Below are positions 44,102-53,864 of a stretch of 64,000 nucleotides of DNA, piece by piece (positions within the stretch are counted from its first letter, which is position 1; each line of letters starts with the position of its first letter). The notes beneath the pieces were generated by a model. It did not search any database and had not been told where the DNA came from. It saw only the letters and a list, made by a program, of their open reading frames with translations. This DNA is from JBDRRP01 sp964446485 (GTDB taxonomy: Bacteria; Desulfobacterota; Desulfobacteria; Desulfobacterales; JBDRRP01): the NCBI GenBank assembly GCA_964446485.1, contig CAYUOU010000013.1, positions 1 through 64,000 of the forward strand. Reading direction: 5' to 3'. Position numbers and translations under genes: made by a program.

Positions 44102-46227
44102 TGCCTGGGAAAAAACGATTCTTTCATCGCCCCCGAAGACATCGCCCTGCCGGAAATCAGGCCCGCGGCGAGCCCCCTCAGATCCGCGCCAAGGCCGATC
44201 CCGTGCTGAAGAAAACCTTCGCGCGGATCGGCGTTCCTGAAAAGCGCCCCTTTCGAGCGGATCCATTTCAAGAGAGAGCGGTGGCCGAAGTGGGCCCCGC
44301 CGATGTGCTGGTAACGGCGCCGACCGGCTCCGGGAAAACCTGGATCGCAGAGCAGGTTATCGCCAGGACCTTGTCTGCGGGGGGGCGGGCCTGGTACGCC
44401 TCCCCCCTGAAAGCGCTGACCAACAGCAAATACCAGGAATTTGCCGAACGGTTCGGGGCCGAAACGGTAGGCATTCTCACCGGCGACCGAAAGGAAAACC
44501 CTGACGCCGCGGTCATCACCGGCACGACTGAAATCCTCAGAAATCAGCTTTATGACGCCATGCACCATGGGGAGACCCTGAATACCGACGTTGTGATCCT
44601 CGACGAAGCCCATTTTTTGGGAGACGCTGACCGGGGGGTTGTGTGGGAGGAGATCATGATCTATCTCCCCATGCGCATCCCCCTGCTGATGCTTTCGGCC
44701 ACCATCGGAAACGCCGATCAAATCGCCGCCTGGCTGACCCAGATTCGCTCCCGGCCTTGCCGGGTTGTCGCGGAAACACGCCGGCCGGTGCCGCTCTATT
44801 CCCTCTTTTTTCACCCCACCGGCACCCTGTATCCGCTATCCGTGGGCGGAAAGGAAAAGAAGGTTCGCCTCCATAAAAAGGTCTACCAGTACGCCACCGC
44901 CCATCGACCACTGATGCTGGCCCCCCCTCGAAAACTGCCACCGTTCGGCGACATCCTCGCCGTCATGAAAAAATTCCGACTGCTGCCGGCCATCTTTTTC
45001 ATGAAATCGCGTGCCGACTGTGACCAGGCGCTAACCCTGGCGGCGCACCGACACACCCTGCCGCCGGAAAAACGCAGTACCATCGCCGAGCGCATCGACA
45101 CCCTCACAGCGGGACTGCCCCATGCCGCCAGGCACCGTCAACGCACCCTGGCGGAGCATCACGGCGTGGGATCTCATCACAGCGGCCAACTGCCTGCCTG
45201 GAAACTGATCCTCGAAACCCTCATGATTGAAGGGCATCTCGACGCCATCTTTGCCACCAGCACCGTTGCGGCCGGCGTCAACTTCCCGGCACGAACGATC
45301 GTTTTCCTCAACTCGGACAAATTCAACGGCATCGACTTTTCTCCGCTGACGCCAACGGAGTTTCATCAGATGACCGGCCGGGCCGGACGACGGGGGATGG
45401 ACAATATCGGTTTCGCCTTGGTACTGCCCGGAAAATTCATGGACTTGAAGGCCGTGGCCCGACTGGTTCACGCCGCCCCGTCAGGGGTGATGAGCCAAAT
45501 CCACATCAACTTCAGCATGGTGTTGAACCTGCTGCTGTCCCACTCACCGGCGCAGGTCGAAGACCTCCTGACCCGATCCTTTGCCGCATTTCAGATTGAA
45601 GCGGCTGCAACGGCACCCACACTCATGAACAAGATCGGCTACGGCCAGCGTCATCTGGCCGAGGCCTTCGACAACCACCTGCAGTTTTTGGTCACCCATG
45701 ATTACGCCACCGCCGATGGCAAACTCACCGAAGACGGCTTATGGGCATCGAAGCTTCGGGTCGATCACCCATTGATCTTAGCCGAAGGCTTCCGGCACCG
45801 ATTGCTTCCAGACCGTGACCCGGCGTTGCTGGCGGGTATCATGGGCGCCTTTGTCAACGAGCGGGAGACCAATGACGCCATTGATCGCACGCTCCTGCCC
45901 GAAGTGCTGAAAAAAGCTTATTTTGACATCCGGCAGCGGCTGCTCCCTTTTGCGGCGGAAATGAACGACTGGGGGTTTGCCACCCGCCCCATGTATCTGA
46001 GACCGGCGGTGAGCATTCATGCCTGGTGCAGCGGAAAGGATTGGGAATTCGTGCAGCGTCTTTCGGAAATCGAAGAAGGCAACCTTGTCTCGCTGATGCT
46101 CAGAACCGCCGACCACCTGCGTCATGTGCGGGCGCTAAAGGAAGTATTTCCCGACGCGGCTGCCGCTGCCGCCGAGGCCATCGAACTGATACTTCGGGAG
46201 CCGGTGACAACGGAGCTGGGCCTGTAA
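44101..46227 (+). CDS. Ski2-like DEAD/DEAH-box helicase
   Basis: This 708-residue superfamily 2 helicase has Walker A (TAPTGSGKTW, about 72-81), motif II (VILDEAHFLGD), motif III (LLMLSATIGN), ASPLKALTN (motif Ia) and motif VI (QMTGRAGRRGMDN). It belongs to the Ski2/Mtr4/LHR-like group, which unwinds RNA or structured nucleic acids. No C-terminal accessory domain is recognised. The start ATG overlaps the cooC stop (TGATG), so it is translationally coupled to a nickel chaperone. The functional link is unclear and may be only operonic. Confidence 0.87.
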   Translation: MPGKKRFFHRPRRHRPAGNQARGEPPQIRAKADPVLKKTFARIGVPEKRPFRADPFQERAVAEVGPADVLVTAPTGSGKTWIAEQVIARTLSAGGRAWYASPLKALTNSKYQEFAERFGAETVGILTGDRKENPDAAVITGTTEILRNQLYDAMHHGETLNTDVVILDEAHFLGDADRGVVWEEIMIYLPMRIPLLMLSATIGNADQIAAWLTQIRSRPCRVVAETRRPVPLYSLFFHPTGTLYPLSVGGKEKKVRLHKKVYQYATAHRPLMLAPPRKLPPFGDILAVMKKFRLLPAIFFMKSRADCDQALTLAAHRHTLPPEKRSTIAERIDTLTAGLPHAARHRQRTLAEHHGVGSHHSGQLPAWKLILETLMIEGHLDAIFATSTVAAGVNFPARTIVFLNSDKFNGIDFSPLTPTEFHQMTGRAGRRGMDNIGFALVLPGKFMDLKAVARLVHAAPSGVMSQIHINFSMVLNLLLSHSPAQVEDLLTRSFAAFQIEAAATAPTLMNKIGYGQRHLAEAFDNHLQFLVTHDYATADGKLTEDGLWASKLRVDHPLILAEGFRHRLLPDRDPALLAGIMGAFVNERETNDAIDRTLLPEVLKKAYFDIRQRLLPFAAEMNDWGFATRPMYLRPAVSIHAWCSGKDWEFVQRLSEIEEGNLVSLMLRTADHLRHVRALKEVFPDAAAAAAEAIELILREPVTTELGL

Positions 46228-46575
46228 TCTGGCGCCACCCTAAGGCGCCCAAATTGACAGCCCCATAAAAAACTTCCCGGATGTCATCCCGAGGAGCTTG
46301 CGACGAGGAATCTCAACATTCCGTAATCTATAGACGTTTTGTTTAACACCCAGATCCCTCGCTGCGCTCGGGATGACATCTGCGGAGTTTTGTCGAGACT
46401 ATCAATCTTGATGAACCGGTAAAAAGTCTTCCAGTCGTCATGCCGGACTCGATCCGGCATCCATAAGCCTTTGAAATCACTGGATCCCGGGTCAAGCCCG
46501 GGATGACGAATACGCCATTTTCCGACTTTTTACATGGCTGTCAATCTTGACTCCATCGGAAAAAGCCTGAAAGGG
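46228..46575. repeat. Repeat-rich intergenic region
   Basis: These 348 bp hold no gene. About 46280-46386 carries two copies in opposite sense of the GATGTCATCCCGAGG...AGGAATCT family. At 46419-46533 a 115-bp unit is bounded by GTAAAAAGTC (46419-46428) and GACTTTTTAC (46524-46533). It contains GCCGGACTCGATCCGGC and CCCGGGTCAAGCCCGGG palindromes. The flanks also share ATCAATCTTGA-type direct repeats. The layout resembles a small non-autonomous inverted-repeat element. Confidence 0.75.
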
Positions 46576-47178
46576 TCAATCTGAGTTCTGCTTCAATTCG
46601 TTGAATCCAGCGACTAACACATCGAAATCCGATTCGAGTATTCTATCATTCAGCGATTCAGGTGGAAAGTTCATGAAAGAAAACAATCTTTCCTCCAATG
46701 CAATGGTGCGCTGCCACAGCCACTGCAGCTTTTCAAACAGATCGTCTTTCCCGCCGCCGTAGCGCTCGACGATATAGCTCATGCGGTCGTCCAGCGGTAC
46801 GATGCGGTCGTGAAGCACCCGCTTGTCGGCATAGTTGACGACTTCCGCCTCCGTCGGGGTGCCATCTTCGGTGTAAACCTTCATGCGCACATGCTGCCCC
46901 ACGATGTCCCCCACCTCCGGGTACCCCAGATCCCGCAAATACTGCTCGCCGGTCTCGGCGTGATTCTCCTTGGTCTCAAAACTCCGTGTCTTGGTGATGT
47001 CGTGCAGGAGCGCCGACGCCGTGATGAGCGGCCGGTTGAGGTAAACGCCGGCATCCCTCAGTTGGTCGCAGATGAGTTCGGCCACCTGACACACACGAAT
47101 CGAGTGGGCAGCGATATGGTCCAGCATGGCCATCCGGCAGAGCATGTTAAAACAGGCTTTGGTTTCGGGGATGTTCAT
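46576..47178 (-). CDS. HD domain metal-dependent phosphohydrolase
   Basis: This 200-residue protein has the HD signature at H...HD...D (HSIRVCQVAELI then SALLHDITKTR, about residues 21-63) and a later NYADKRVLHDR. It matches the HDIG-type HD superfamily, which hydrolyses phosphomonoesters or nucleotides using paired metals. Its specific substrate is unknown. It lies 19 bp downstream of the RND system 2 permease and may share its transcript. Confidence 0.83.
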   Translation of the reverse strand: MNIPETKACFNMLCRMAMLDHIAAHSIRVCQVAELICDQLRDAGVYLNRPLITASALLHDITKTRSFETKENHAETGEQYLRDLGYPEVGDIVGQHVRMKVYTEDGTPTEAEVVNYADKRVLHDRIVPLDDRMSYIVERYGGGKDDLFEKLQWLWQRTIALEERLFSFMNFPPESLNDRILESDFDVLVAGFNELKQNSD

Positions 47179-47197
47179 TTACGGGTTCCGTTTACTT

Positions 47198-50100
47198 TCA
47201 ATGTTCCGCGACAGGAGGTAACGGGCTTTTCTCATGGGGATGGAACCGTGCCACCACGTCCCGCACGATGAGGTAGAGCGCCGGCACAAACAGCAGGGTG
47301 AGAAACGTGGCGGCGATGAGGCCGAAGCTGATGCTCACGGCCATGGGGATGAGAAATTGCGCCTGGAAACTTCGCTCCAGCAGCAGCGGCAGCAGCCCGG
47401 CCACGGTGGTGATGGACGTGAGCAGCACCGGCCGAAACCGCATGCGCCCGGAGGCCATGACGGCCTCTTCCACCGGCACCCCGCTTCTCACGGCCCGGTT
47501 GATGAAATCGATGAGGATGAGGGCGTCGTTGACGACGATTCCGGAGAGGGCCACGATGCCAAAGATGCTCACGATGGTAAAAGAAAGCCCCATGACCAGG
47601 TGACCGAAAATGGCGCCGATGAGGCCGAACGGGATGGCGATCATGATGATGACCGGCTGGATGTACGAACGGAACTGGCTGGCCAAAAGGAGAAAAATCC
47701 CCATGAGCGCCAGAGAGAAGCCTTTCTTCAGGCTGTCCAGCGATTCCCGGGTGCGTTTTTCCTGCCCTTCCAGGTCATAGGACAGCCCCGGATACCGTGT
47801 CTTCAGTCGCGGTAGAAAATCCCGGTTGAGTTCGGCAACGATTTGACTGGCATTGGCCAGGTTTTCATCAATGTCGCTGCTGACGGTGATGACCCGCTGA
47901 CGGTCCACGCGCCGGATGGTGGAATACGCCCTGCCGTACGTGATCTTGGCCACCTCGCCAAGCGGGATCGCGCGGCCGTCCGGAGTGCGAATCCACATGC
48001 GATCCAAACCGGACAAGGAATTTCGATCCTCCTCGGCGTATCGTACCTGGATCCGTATGTCGTCCTGCCCCCGCTGAATGCGCACCGCCTCCTCGCCATG
48101 AAAGGCCTGACGGACCTGGCGGGCCAGGTCTGCCATGGACACGCCCAGAGACCGTGCACCCTCTCTGATGCGAAGCTGTTGTTCGACTTTACCCGGCTTG
48201 AAGTTGTCGGCCACATCGAAGGTGCCGGGAAAGCTCAAGAGTTCCGTTTTGAGTGCTTCCGCCGCCTTCTGCAGGGTGTCGAACCGGTCGCCGATGAGTC
48301 GAATTTCGATGGGGTTCCCGGCCGGCCCGCCCTCCACGGTAAAAAAGGACAATTGATCGATGCCGGGGATCGCTCCCACCGCTCGCCGCCATTGCGCGAC
48401 CACCTCATTGACCGAAACCCCAGGTCGCTTCGCCGAAGGCAGCAGTTCGATCCACACCTCACCGCAGTGGCCGCCGAAGATGGGCGGTTTCCAGTCCCGA
48501 CGGGGAATCGCCCCCACCAGGGCAAAGGAATTGGCGATCAGCGACGCCTCTCCATCGATGCGATCTCGGTACAAGCGGTTCATATCGATGGCAGCACGCG
48601 CCAGGCGATCGATGGTCTCCCCGGTGATATCACTCGGCGTTCCCAGCGGGTAGTTGACCTCGGCAATGATATAGTCGCTCTCCCCCTTGGCCATGAAAAC
48701 GAAAGGGACATACCCGCCGCGGATGATGCCGATACTGATAATCAACACGCCGGCACCGACGGCAAAAGTGAAATACCGATTGGCCACGACATACTTCAAT
48801 ACCGGTGAGTAGACCGAATCGATGAACCATTGCAGGCCTCTGTCGATGCGGCGACGCAGGCGCACGTGCCGGGATGCGGCTTTTCCCCGGTCACGCGCTG
48901 ATCGACTCAGCGCGCCATTGAGATGGGACGGCAGAATCACCAGCGCCTCCAGCAACGATACGGCGAGAATGGCGATGACGGCCGTGGGCATGACAGCGAT
49001 GAATTTTCCCATGATGCCGGCGATGAACAGCAGCGGCAGAAACGCCACCACCGTCGTGGACACGGCCATGACCACGGGGCCTCCCACTTCGGCCAAGCCG
49101 TCTGCCACCGCATCACGAACGTTTTTGCCCCGGTGATAATGCCGGTAAACATTTTCCCCCACGATAATCGCATCATCCACAAGGATGCCCAGTGTCATGA
49201 TGAATGCGAAAAGAGAGATCATATTGATGGTTTCCCCCGCAGCATCCAGCACCATGAACGCCGCCATGAAAGCGATGGGGATTCCCGCGGCCACCCAGAA
49301 CGCCAGTCGGATATTTAAAAACAGGGCAAGCCCCAGAAAAACCAGAACGATCCCCTGGGCCCCGTTTCTCAACAACAGGTGGATCCGATCCCGCACCATC
49401 TCGGACAGATCGAACCAGGTGTCCAGCTGAACCCCGGGCGGCATCTGGTCGGCATGCGCCGTCACATAGGCTTTGACCGTGTCGGAAATGGCGATGACAT
49501 CTTCTTTTTTAGTACGGTTGACCTGAATCAACGCCGCTGGAAGCCCGTTGAATTTGGTCCGGATATCGCTGTCCTCGAAGCCGTCGATGACCCGGGCCAC
49601 CTGACCTAATCGAACGAGGGTGCCGTCGTCGGTGGTGATCAGGGGAAGCGCTTCGAATTCGCGGCCGGTGTAGCGGCGCCCCTCGGCCCGCACAAGAATC
49701 TCGCCGTGTACGGTCTTGATGCGTCCGCCGGGAAGATCTAAGCTGCCGGTACGGATGGCCGCCACCACGTGGTCAAAGCTGAGGTTGTACTGCCGCAGGT
49801 TCTCCTCCGACACCGCTACGGCAATTTCATAGTTGCGCACGCCCACCAGGTTGGCCAGGGAGATGTCCGGTGCGTTGACCAAGTCGTCGCGGATGTCTTC
49901 GGCAATGCGGCGAAGGAGCAATTCATTGACCTCACCGTATACCGCCACGAAGATGGCGGGGTCCCGGTTGACGATTTCGGTGATGACGGGGTCTTTGGCC
50001 TCATCGGGAAAGTTGTCGATGAGATCCACCTGGGTCTTGAGGTCATCCATGACCCGCCGAATATCGGTGTCGCCGTCCAGTTCCACGGTGACCGATCCGT

Positions 50101-50365
50101 TGCCTTCACGGGCCGCGCTGAAAGTGCGGATGACCCCTTCGATGCCCTTGATCTTCTCCTCGATCTTGATGCAGACACCTTCCTCCACCTCCTCCGGGCT
50201 GGCCCCCGGATAGTCCACGGACACGTTGATCATGTCCAAGGCGAACTGAGGAAACATCTCCCGCCGCATCCCCAAAACCGTGAACAAGCCGGCCACAAGA
50301 ATAAACACCATGATCAGATTGACGGTGACGTTGTTGTCAACAGACCATGTGGCAAGAGATCTCAT
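47198..50365 (-). CDS. RND efflux transporter permease (system 2)
   Basis: This 1055-residue RND permease has the first helix at about 13-31, the expected two porter loops, and TM4 with TLGILVDDAIIVGENVYRHYHRGK. Both aspartates of the proton relay are present. The C-terminal half repeats the fold and ends with VRDVVARFHPHEKS. It pairs with the adaptor gene ending 9 bp upstream. Its TM4 signature differs from that of the system 1 pump (which has V-D-N), so the two belong to different subfamilies. No outer-membrane partner is adjacent. Confidence 0.92.
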   Translation of the reverse strand: MRSLATWSVDNNVTVNLIMVFILVAGLFTVLGMRREMFPQFALDMINVSVDYPGASPEEVEEGVCIKIEEKIKGIEGVIRTFSAAREGNGSVTVELDGDTDIRRVMDDLKTQVDLIDNFPDEAKDPVITEIVNRDPAIFVAVYGEVNELLLRRIAEDIRDDLVNAPDISLANLVGVRNYEIAVAVSEENLRQYNLSFDHVVAAIRTGSLDLPGGRIKTVHGEILVRAEGRRYTGREFEALPLITTDDGTLVRLGQVARVIDGFEDSDIRTKFNGLPAALIQVNRTKKEDVIAISDTVKAYVTAHADQMPPGVQLDTWFDLSEMVRDRIHLLLRNGAQGIVLVFLGLALFLNIRLAFWVAAGIPIAFMAAFMVLDAAGETINMISLFAFIMTLGILVDDAIIVGENVYRHYHRGKNVRDAVADGLAEVGGPVVMAVSTTVVAFLPLLFIAGIMGKFIAVMPTAVIAILAVSLLEALVILPSHLNGALSRSARDRGKAASRHVRLRRRIDRGLQWFIDSVYSPVLKYVVANRYFTFAVGAGVLIISIGIIRGGYVPFVFMAKGESDYIIAEVNYPLGTPSDITGETIDRLARAAIDMNRLYRDRIDGEASLIANSFALVGAIPRRDWKPPIFGGHCGEVWIELLPSAKRPGVSVNEVVAQWRRAVGAIPGIDQLSFFTVEGGPAGNPIEIRLIGDRFDTLQKAAEALKTELLSFPGTFDVADNFKPGKVEQQLRIREGARSLGVSMADLARQVRQAFHGEEAVRIQRGQDDIRIQVRYAEEDRNSLSGLDRMWIRTPDGRAIPLGEVAKITYGRAYSTIRRVDRQRVITVSSDIDENLANASQIVAELNRDFLPRLKTRYPGLSYDLEGQEKRTRESLDSLKKGFSLALMGIFLLLASQFRSYIQPVIIMIAIPFGLIGAIFGHLVMGLSFTIVSIFGIVALSGIVVNDALILIDFINRAVRSGVPVEEAVMASGRMRFRPVLLTSITTVAGLLPLLLERSFQAQFLIPMAVSISFGLIAATFLTLLFVPALYLIVRDVVARFHPHEKSPLPPVAEH

Positions 50366-50374
50366 GGATGCCGG

Positions 50375-51727
50375 CTATTCAGATGAAGGGGTGGAAGATT
50401 CGGTGGCGGTGGAGGAGGCCGTGCGGATCGGCAGCCCCGCCACCGCGCCGACGACCGGGGTGCGAATCACCCGGTCGCCCGGAGTGAGGCCGGCGGCCAC
50501 GAAGACCTGCTCCCGGTAGCGCCGGGCAACCGTAACAGGGCGAATTGCCAGCCGGCCGCCCTCTGCCAGATAGACGACGTCACCGGGGTGAACCACGTGA
50601 CGGGGAAGGACCACCATATCCGGAATGCGGCGCCCCTGAATGCGAACGGTGACGAAGGTGCCGGGCAGCAGCGTCAAGTTGTCCGATGACGGGGGTTCTG
50701 CAGAAACGGCGGCCGATGCCGCGTCGATGGCCACCACCAGCGGCAGGGTGCGCGTTCTGGAGTCCACGGCCGCATGGATACGGACGATCTTTGCCGGCCA
50801 TCGGCCGGCATCCGGATGACCTGAAATGCGAACCTCGGCGGATCGCTGCGAGATGCCGCCGCTGTTGTCTTTCAGCCAGGCGAGATCTTCCAGGGGAACC
50901 CTAACGTCTACTTCGAGAGCGCCCTTCTGGTAGATGGTTCCCAGGTATCCGCCGACGGGTACGTGCTCGCCCACCGCCACCTGTTTTTCGATAACCCTGC
51001 CGTCGAAGGGCGCCACGATCCGGGTGCGTTCCAGATCCAGTTGGGCCTTTCGGCGCAAGACCTGGGCCGTCTCCAGCGCCGCCATGGCCTTTTGACGGGC
51101 GACGGGCAACATGTCGGCCTCGTTGACAAGCGCCTGCAACCGCTCACGGCCCGAAAGGTACTGCTGGTGCGCCTGGTCGCGCTGGGTCGCCGAAGAGACA
51201 TTCAGGTCGGCCAGCTCGTTGAGGCGCCGGTACTCGGTTTGGGCAAGGCTCACATTCTCCCTGGTAATCTCAAGAAGTTTGCTGAGGTTGGCGGCCTGCT
51301 GGTCGATACGATCCAACTCGGCCTGATACTGTCTGATCTGGGCGGCCATGCGTGCGACTTCAAGGGCGTAATCCCGCGCATCGATGACCAGCAGCAGAGT
51401 GCCGGCAGAAAAGGCGCCGCCGGTGGTGAAAGCGGGGTCCACCTGGACCACGGTGCCGCGCACCTGGGCGGTGAGCTTGACGGTTTCCTTGGCGCTCACG
51501 GTGCCATAGGCCTCCACCGGCATGGTGACCATGGTGATTTCAGGGGATAAGGTCTTTACCAGATGCCCGGTTTCCTGGAGCGGGCGCTTCTGGGCACGGG
51601 GTCTCACTGCGATCAGCACGACCGCCACGGCAATGGCCACGGTAAGCACCACCAGCACGCGAATCAGCCGAAACAGGCCGCCTTTTTCCATGTTCGGATG
51701 TTCACTTCCGTGGGTGTCAACATCCAT
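50375..51727 (-). CDS. RND efflux periplasmic adaptor (system 2)
   Basis: This 450-residue HlyD-type adaptor has a membrane anchor at about 20-41 (LIRVLVVLTVAIAVAVVLIAV), a lipoyl-like domain split by a long coiled-coil hairpin (about 110-250), and the following beta-barrel (ALEVDVRVPLEDLAWL). A second possible start at residue 13 (MEKGGLFRLI) is close to the anchor and may be the true one. It would connect the system 2 permease to an outer-membrane factor encoded elsewhere. The gene follows the etf terminator by about 136 bp. Confidence 0.89.
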   Translation of the reverse strand: MDVDTHGSEHPNMEKGGLFRLIRVLVVLTVAIAVAVVLIAVRPRAQKRPLQETGHLVKTLSPEITMVTMPVEAYGTVSAKETVKLTAQVRGTVVQVDPAFTTGGAFSAGTLLLVIDARDYALEVARMAAQIRQYQAELDRIDQQAANLSKLLEITRENVSLAQTEYRRLNELADLNVSSATQRDQAHQQYLSGRERLQALVNEADMLPVARQKAMAALETAQVLRRKAQLDLERTRIVAPFDGRVIEKQVAVGEHVPVGGYLGTIYQKGALEVDVRVPLEDLAWLKDNSGGISQRSAEVRISGHPDAGRWPAKIVRIHAAVDSRTRTLPLVVAIDAASAAVSAEPPSSDNLTLLPGTFVTVRIQGRRIPDMVVLPRHVVHPGDVVYLAEGGRLAIRPVTVARRYREQVFVAAGLTPGDRVIRTPVVGAVAGLPIRTASSTATESSTPSSE

Positions 51728-51862
51728 CAGTTCTGCCCTGTGCCGTATTGGATTGATGTGCGGTTCAGAAACCTAAATTGACCCAGCGTGCCATCCACAA
51801 ATCTTGAAATATGTCGAAATTCCTGCATCTTAGATGATTCTGCAGCCGATGGCAATGCCCAA

Positions 51863-51906
51863 CAAAAAATAGAAACCGGCGCTGACGATTGCCAGGGCCG
51901 GTTTCT
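51863..51906 (-). terminator. Rho-independent terminator after etfA
   Basis: On the minus strand, AGAAACCGGC (51906-51897) pairs with GCCGGTTTCT (51880-51871) around a loop, and ATTTTTTG follows at once. It lies 27 bp beyond the etfA stop at 51933. This ends the etfBA transcript before the RND system 2 promoter. Confidence 0.88.
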
Positions 51907-51932
51907 CATCCACTCCCAATAGCCGAAAGCGA

Positions 51933-52901
51933 TTACAGTTCTTCGATCTTCTCCTGCAGTTCGGGCAGGAATTCCAGGATGTCGGCGACGATACCTACAT
52001 CGGCCACCTGGAAGATGGGCGCCTTGGCGTTCTTGTTGATGGCGATGATGAAGGGGTTGCCCTTGATGCCGCCCATGTGCTGAAAGGAACCGCTGATACC
52101 GCAGGCCATGTAAACCTTTGGTTTGACGGTCTGACCCGAGGTGCCAACCTGGCGGGACTTTTCCAGCCACTTGGCGTCCACGATGGGCCGCGAACAGGAA
52201 ACCACCGCCCCCATTGCATCCGCCAAACCCTGAGCGATCTCGATATTGTCTTCGTCTTCGATACCGCGACCGATGGACACCAGGACGTCCTCCTTGGTGA
52301 TGTCCACATCACCGACTTCGGCGGCAACGGTCTCGAGGTACTGGCGCTGGGCGGTGATATCGCCCAGATCGCCGGATTTATCCACCACCGAGCCGCCGGC
52401 AGCAGCCGTCTCGTCGGCGGCGACGACACCGGGGCGGATCGTGATGATTGCTCCGGTCGACATATCGCAGTCCACGTGGGTGCTGACCGCACCGCCGAAC
52501 TCCTGGCGCACCAATTTTAGAGTACCGCCGTCCAGCGCCTCGATGTCCACCACGTCAGCCACGAAGGCTGAATCCATCTTGATGGAGAGCCCAGGGGCCA
52601 GATCCATGCCGAAAGTGTCATGCGCCACCAGCACCACGGCGTTGTTGGGCAGTAGGTTCACCAGCGCTTTTCTCACCACTTCCGCGTTGGGGTATTCAAA
52701 CGCGGCATTGTCTATTTTCCAGACTTCTGCAAAGGCCGGAGCCACTGCGCTGCAGACGGCATCCAGGTCCGCGCCGCTGCCGATGACGATGGCGGTCACC
52801 GCCGCCCCTGCATCGATTTTCTTTGCCGCAGCGGCCAGTTCAAGAGCACTGTCATCAGCAACCCCGCCTTTGTGAACGATATATGCGAAAATCTGAGCCA
52901 T
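51933..52901 (-). CDS. etfA: Electron transfer flavoprotein subunit alpha
   Basis: This 322-residue EtfA has the C-terminal FAD-binding domain with SRPIVDAKWLEKSRQVGTSGQTVKPKVYMACGISG and FQHMGGIKGNPFIIAINKNAKAPIF. It forms a heterodimer with EtfB. It takes electrons from acyl-CoA dehydrogenases and passes them to a membrane quinone oxidoreductase. The stop of etfB and the start of etfA touch (shared base 52901), which shows tight coupling. The predicted electron acceptor, the EMO-like protein, is encoded just upstream. Confidence 0.95.
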   Translation of the reverse strand: MAQIFAYIVHKGGVADDSALELAAAAKKIDAGAAVTAIVIGSGADLDAVCSAVAPAFAEVWKIDNAAFEYPNAEVVRKALVNLLPNNAVVLVAHDTFGMDLAPGLSIKMDSAFVADVVDIEALDGGTLKLVRQEFGGAVSTHVDCDMSTGAIITIRPGVVAADETAAAGGSVVDKSGDLGDITAQRQYLETVAAEVGDVDITKEDVLVSIGRGIEDEDNIEIAQGLADAMGAVVSCSRPIVDAKWLEKSRQVGTSGQTVKPKVYMACGISGSFQHMGGIKGNPFIIAINKNAKAPIFQVADVGIVADILEFLPELQEKIEEL

Positions 52902-53674
52902 TATTTCAGCCCTCCTTTGGCTTTGAGCATTTCAATGAGTTTCTCGATGATCTCATCGGTGCTGCCTTCAAGCATCTCTGCACCTTCACCCAACTCGGGC
53001 AAGAAGTAATCCACCCGCTTGACCTTGGGCGCGGCCATGGTCACCCCCAGATCGCCGGCACTCATGGCGGGGATGTCCACGGACGCCACTTTGCGGATAC
53101 CGCGGATACCCACGTAGCGGGGTTCGTTGATACCGGTCTGGATGGACAACACGCATGGCATCGAGATTTCGTTCATCTCCTGATTGCCACCTTCAATCTC
53201 GCGGCCGACGGTCAGTTTGCCGCTGCCGACCTCGATTTTGTTCACCAGTGAGGCAAAAGGCACGTCCATCAGGGCCGCCAGCATGCCGCCCACCTGGCCG
53301 GCACCGTCGTCTGCCTGGGCACCGGTGAGCACCAGATCGTAGCTTCCCTTGTCCACTACGGCCTTGAGGGCGGCGGCGATGGCTTTGCCGTCGGCGCCCG
53401 CCAGTGAATCGTCACTCACCAAAATACCGTTGTTGGCGCCCATGGCCATCTCGCGGCGGAGCACCTCTTCGTCGTCTTCTTCGCCAACGGTCACCACCGT
53501 AACGCTGCCGCCCACGCTGTCCACGATCTGGATGGCTTCTTCCACGGCGTAGTTGTCCCATTCGTTGACGGAGTAGACGAGATCGTCCCGTTCGATGTCG
53601 TTGCCGGCGCTGTTGAGCTCGATCTCATTCTCCGAGGTGTCGGGCACACGTTTCACACATACCAAGATCTCCAT
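52901..53674 (-). CDS. etfB: Electron transfer flavoprotein subunit beta
   Basis: This 257-residue EtfB opens MEILVCVKRVPDTSENEIELN and has the ETF beta signature in NEISMPCVLSIQTGINEPRYVGIRGI. It binds AMP and supports the FAD-carrying alpha subunit. It lies downstream of a 190-bp gap that contains two palindromic repeats and may hold a separate promoter. Confidence 0.95.
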   Translation of the reverse strand: MEILVCVKRVPDTSENEIELNSAGNDIERDDLVYSVNEWDNYAVEEAIQIVDSVGGSVTVVTVGEEDDEEVLRREMAMGANNGILVSDDSLAGADGKAIAAALKAVVDKGSYDLVLTGAQADDGAGQVGGMLAALMDVPFASLVNKIEVGSGKLTVGREIEGGNQEMNEISMPCVLSIQTGINEPRYVGIRGIRKVASVDIPAMSAGDLGVTMAAPKVKRVDYFLPELGEGAEMLEGSTDEIIEKLIEMLKAKGGLK

Positions 53675-53737
53675 AATGATCCTCCCAGATAGTGATGTTT
53701 CCCGTATTGTCTTACCGCTTGTCTGCGTGTTTAAGTG

Positions 53738-53813
53738 TAGGGGAGGGGTTTATCCCCTCCCGATTTTTGGATCCGATGGCCGGCTCGCGGGCGGGGATGA
53801 ACCCCGCCCCTAC
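53738..53813. repeat. Paired palindromes with outer inverted repeat
   Basis: GGGAGGGG-tttat-CCCCTCCC (53741-53761) and GGGCGGGG-atgaa-CCCCGCCC (53789-53809) are flanked by GTAGGGG and CCCCTAC, giving an outer inverted repeat at 53738-53813. It is the same family as at 14473-14567 and 38418-38438. It lies between etfB and the EMO-like gene and could form a strong hairpin in a shared transcript. Confidence 0.75.
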
Positions 53814-53864
53814 GAATGCCGGTATGTCCAACCGCCTGCGGATGGCCGTCATTCGCCCAATGCA

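Noticed and set aside
44044..44814. 256-codon open frame antisense to cooC/helicase
   Set aside because: It crosses two well-supported genes on the opposite strand and has no recognisable domain.
46231..46249. GGCGCC palindrome after the helicase stop as a terminator
   Set aside because: No T-run follows and the stem is only six base pairs.
47843..48808. 321-codon open frame antisense to RND system 2
   Set aside because: It is an artefact of high GC third-position bias; no start signal or motif.
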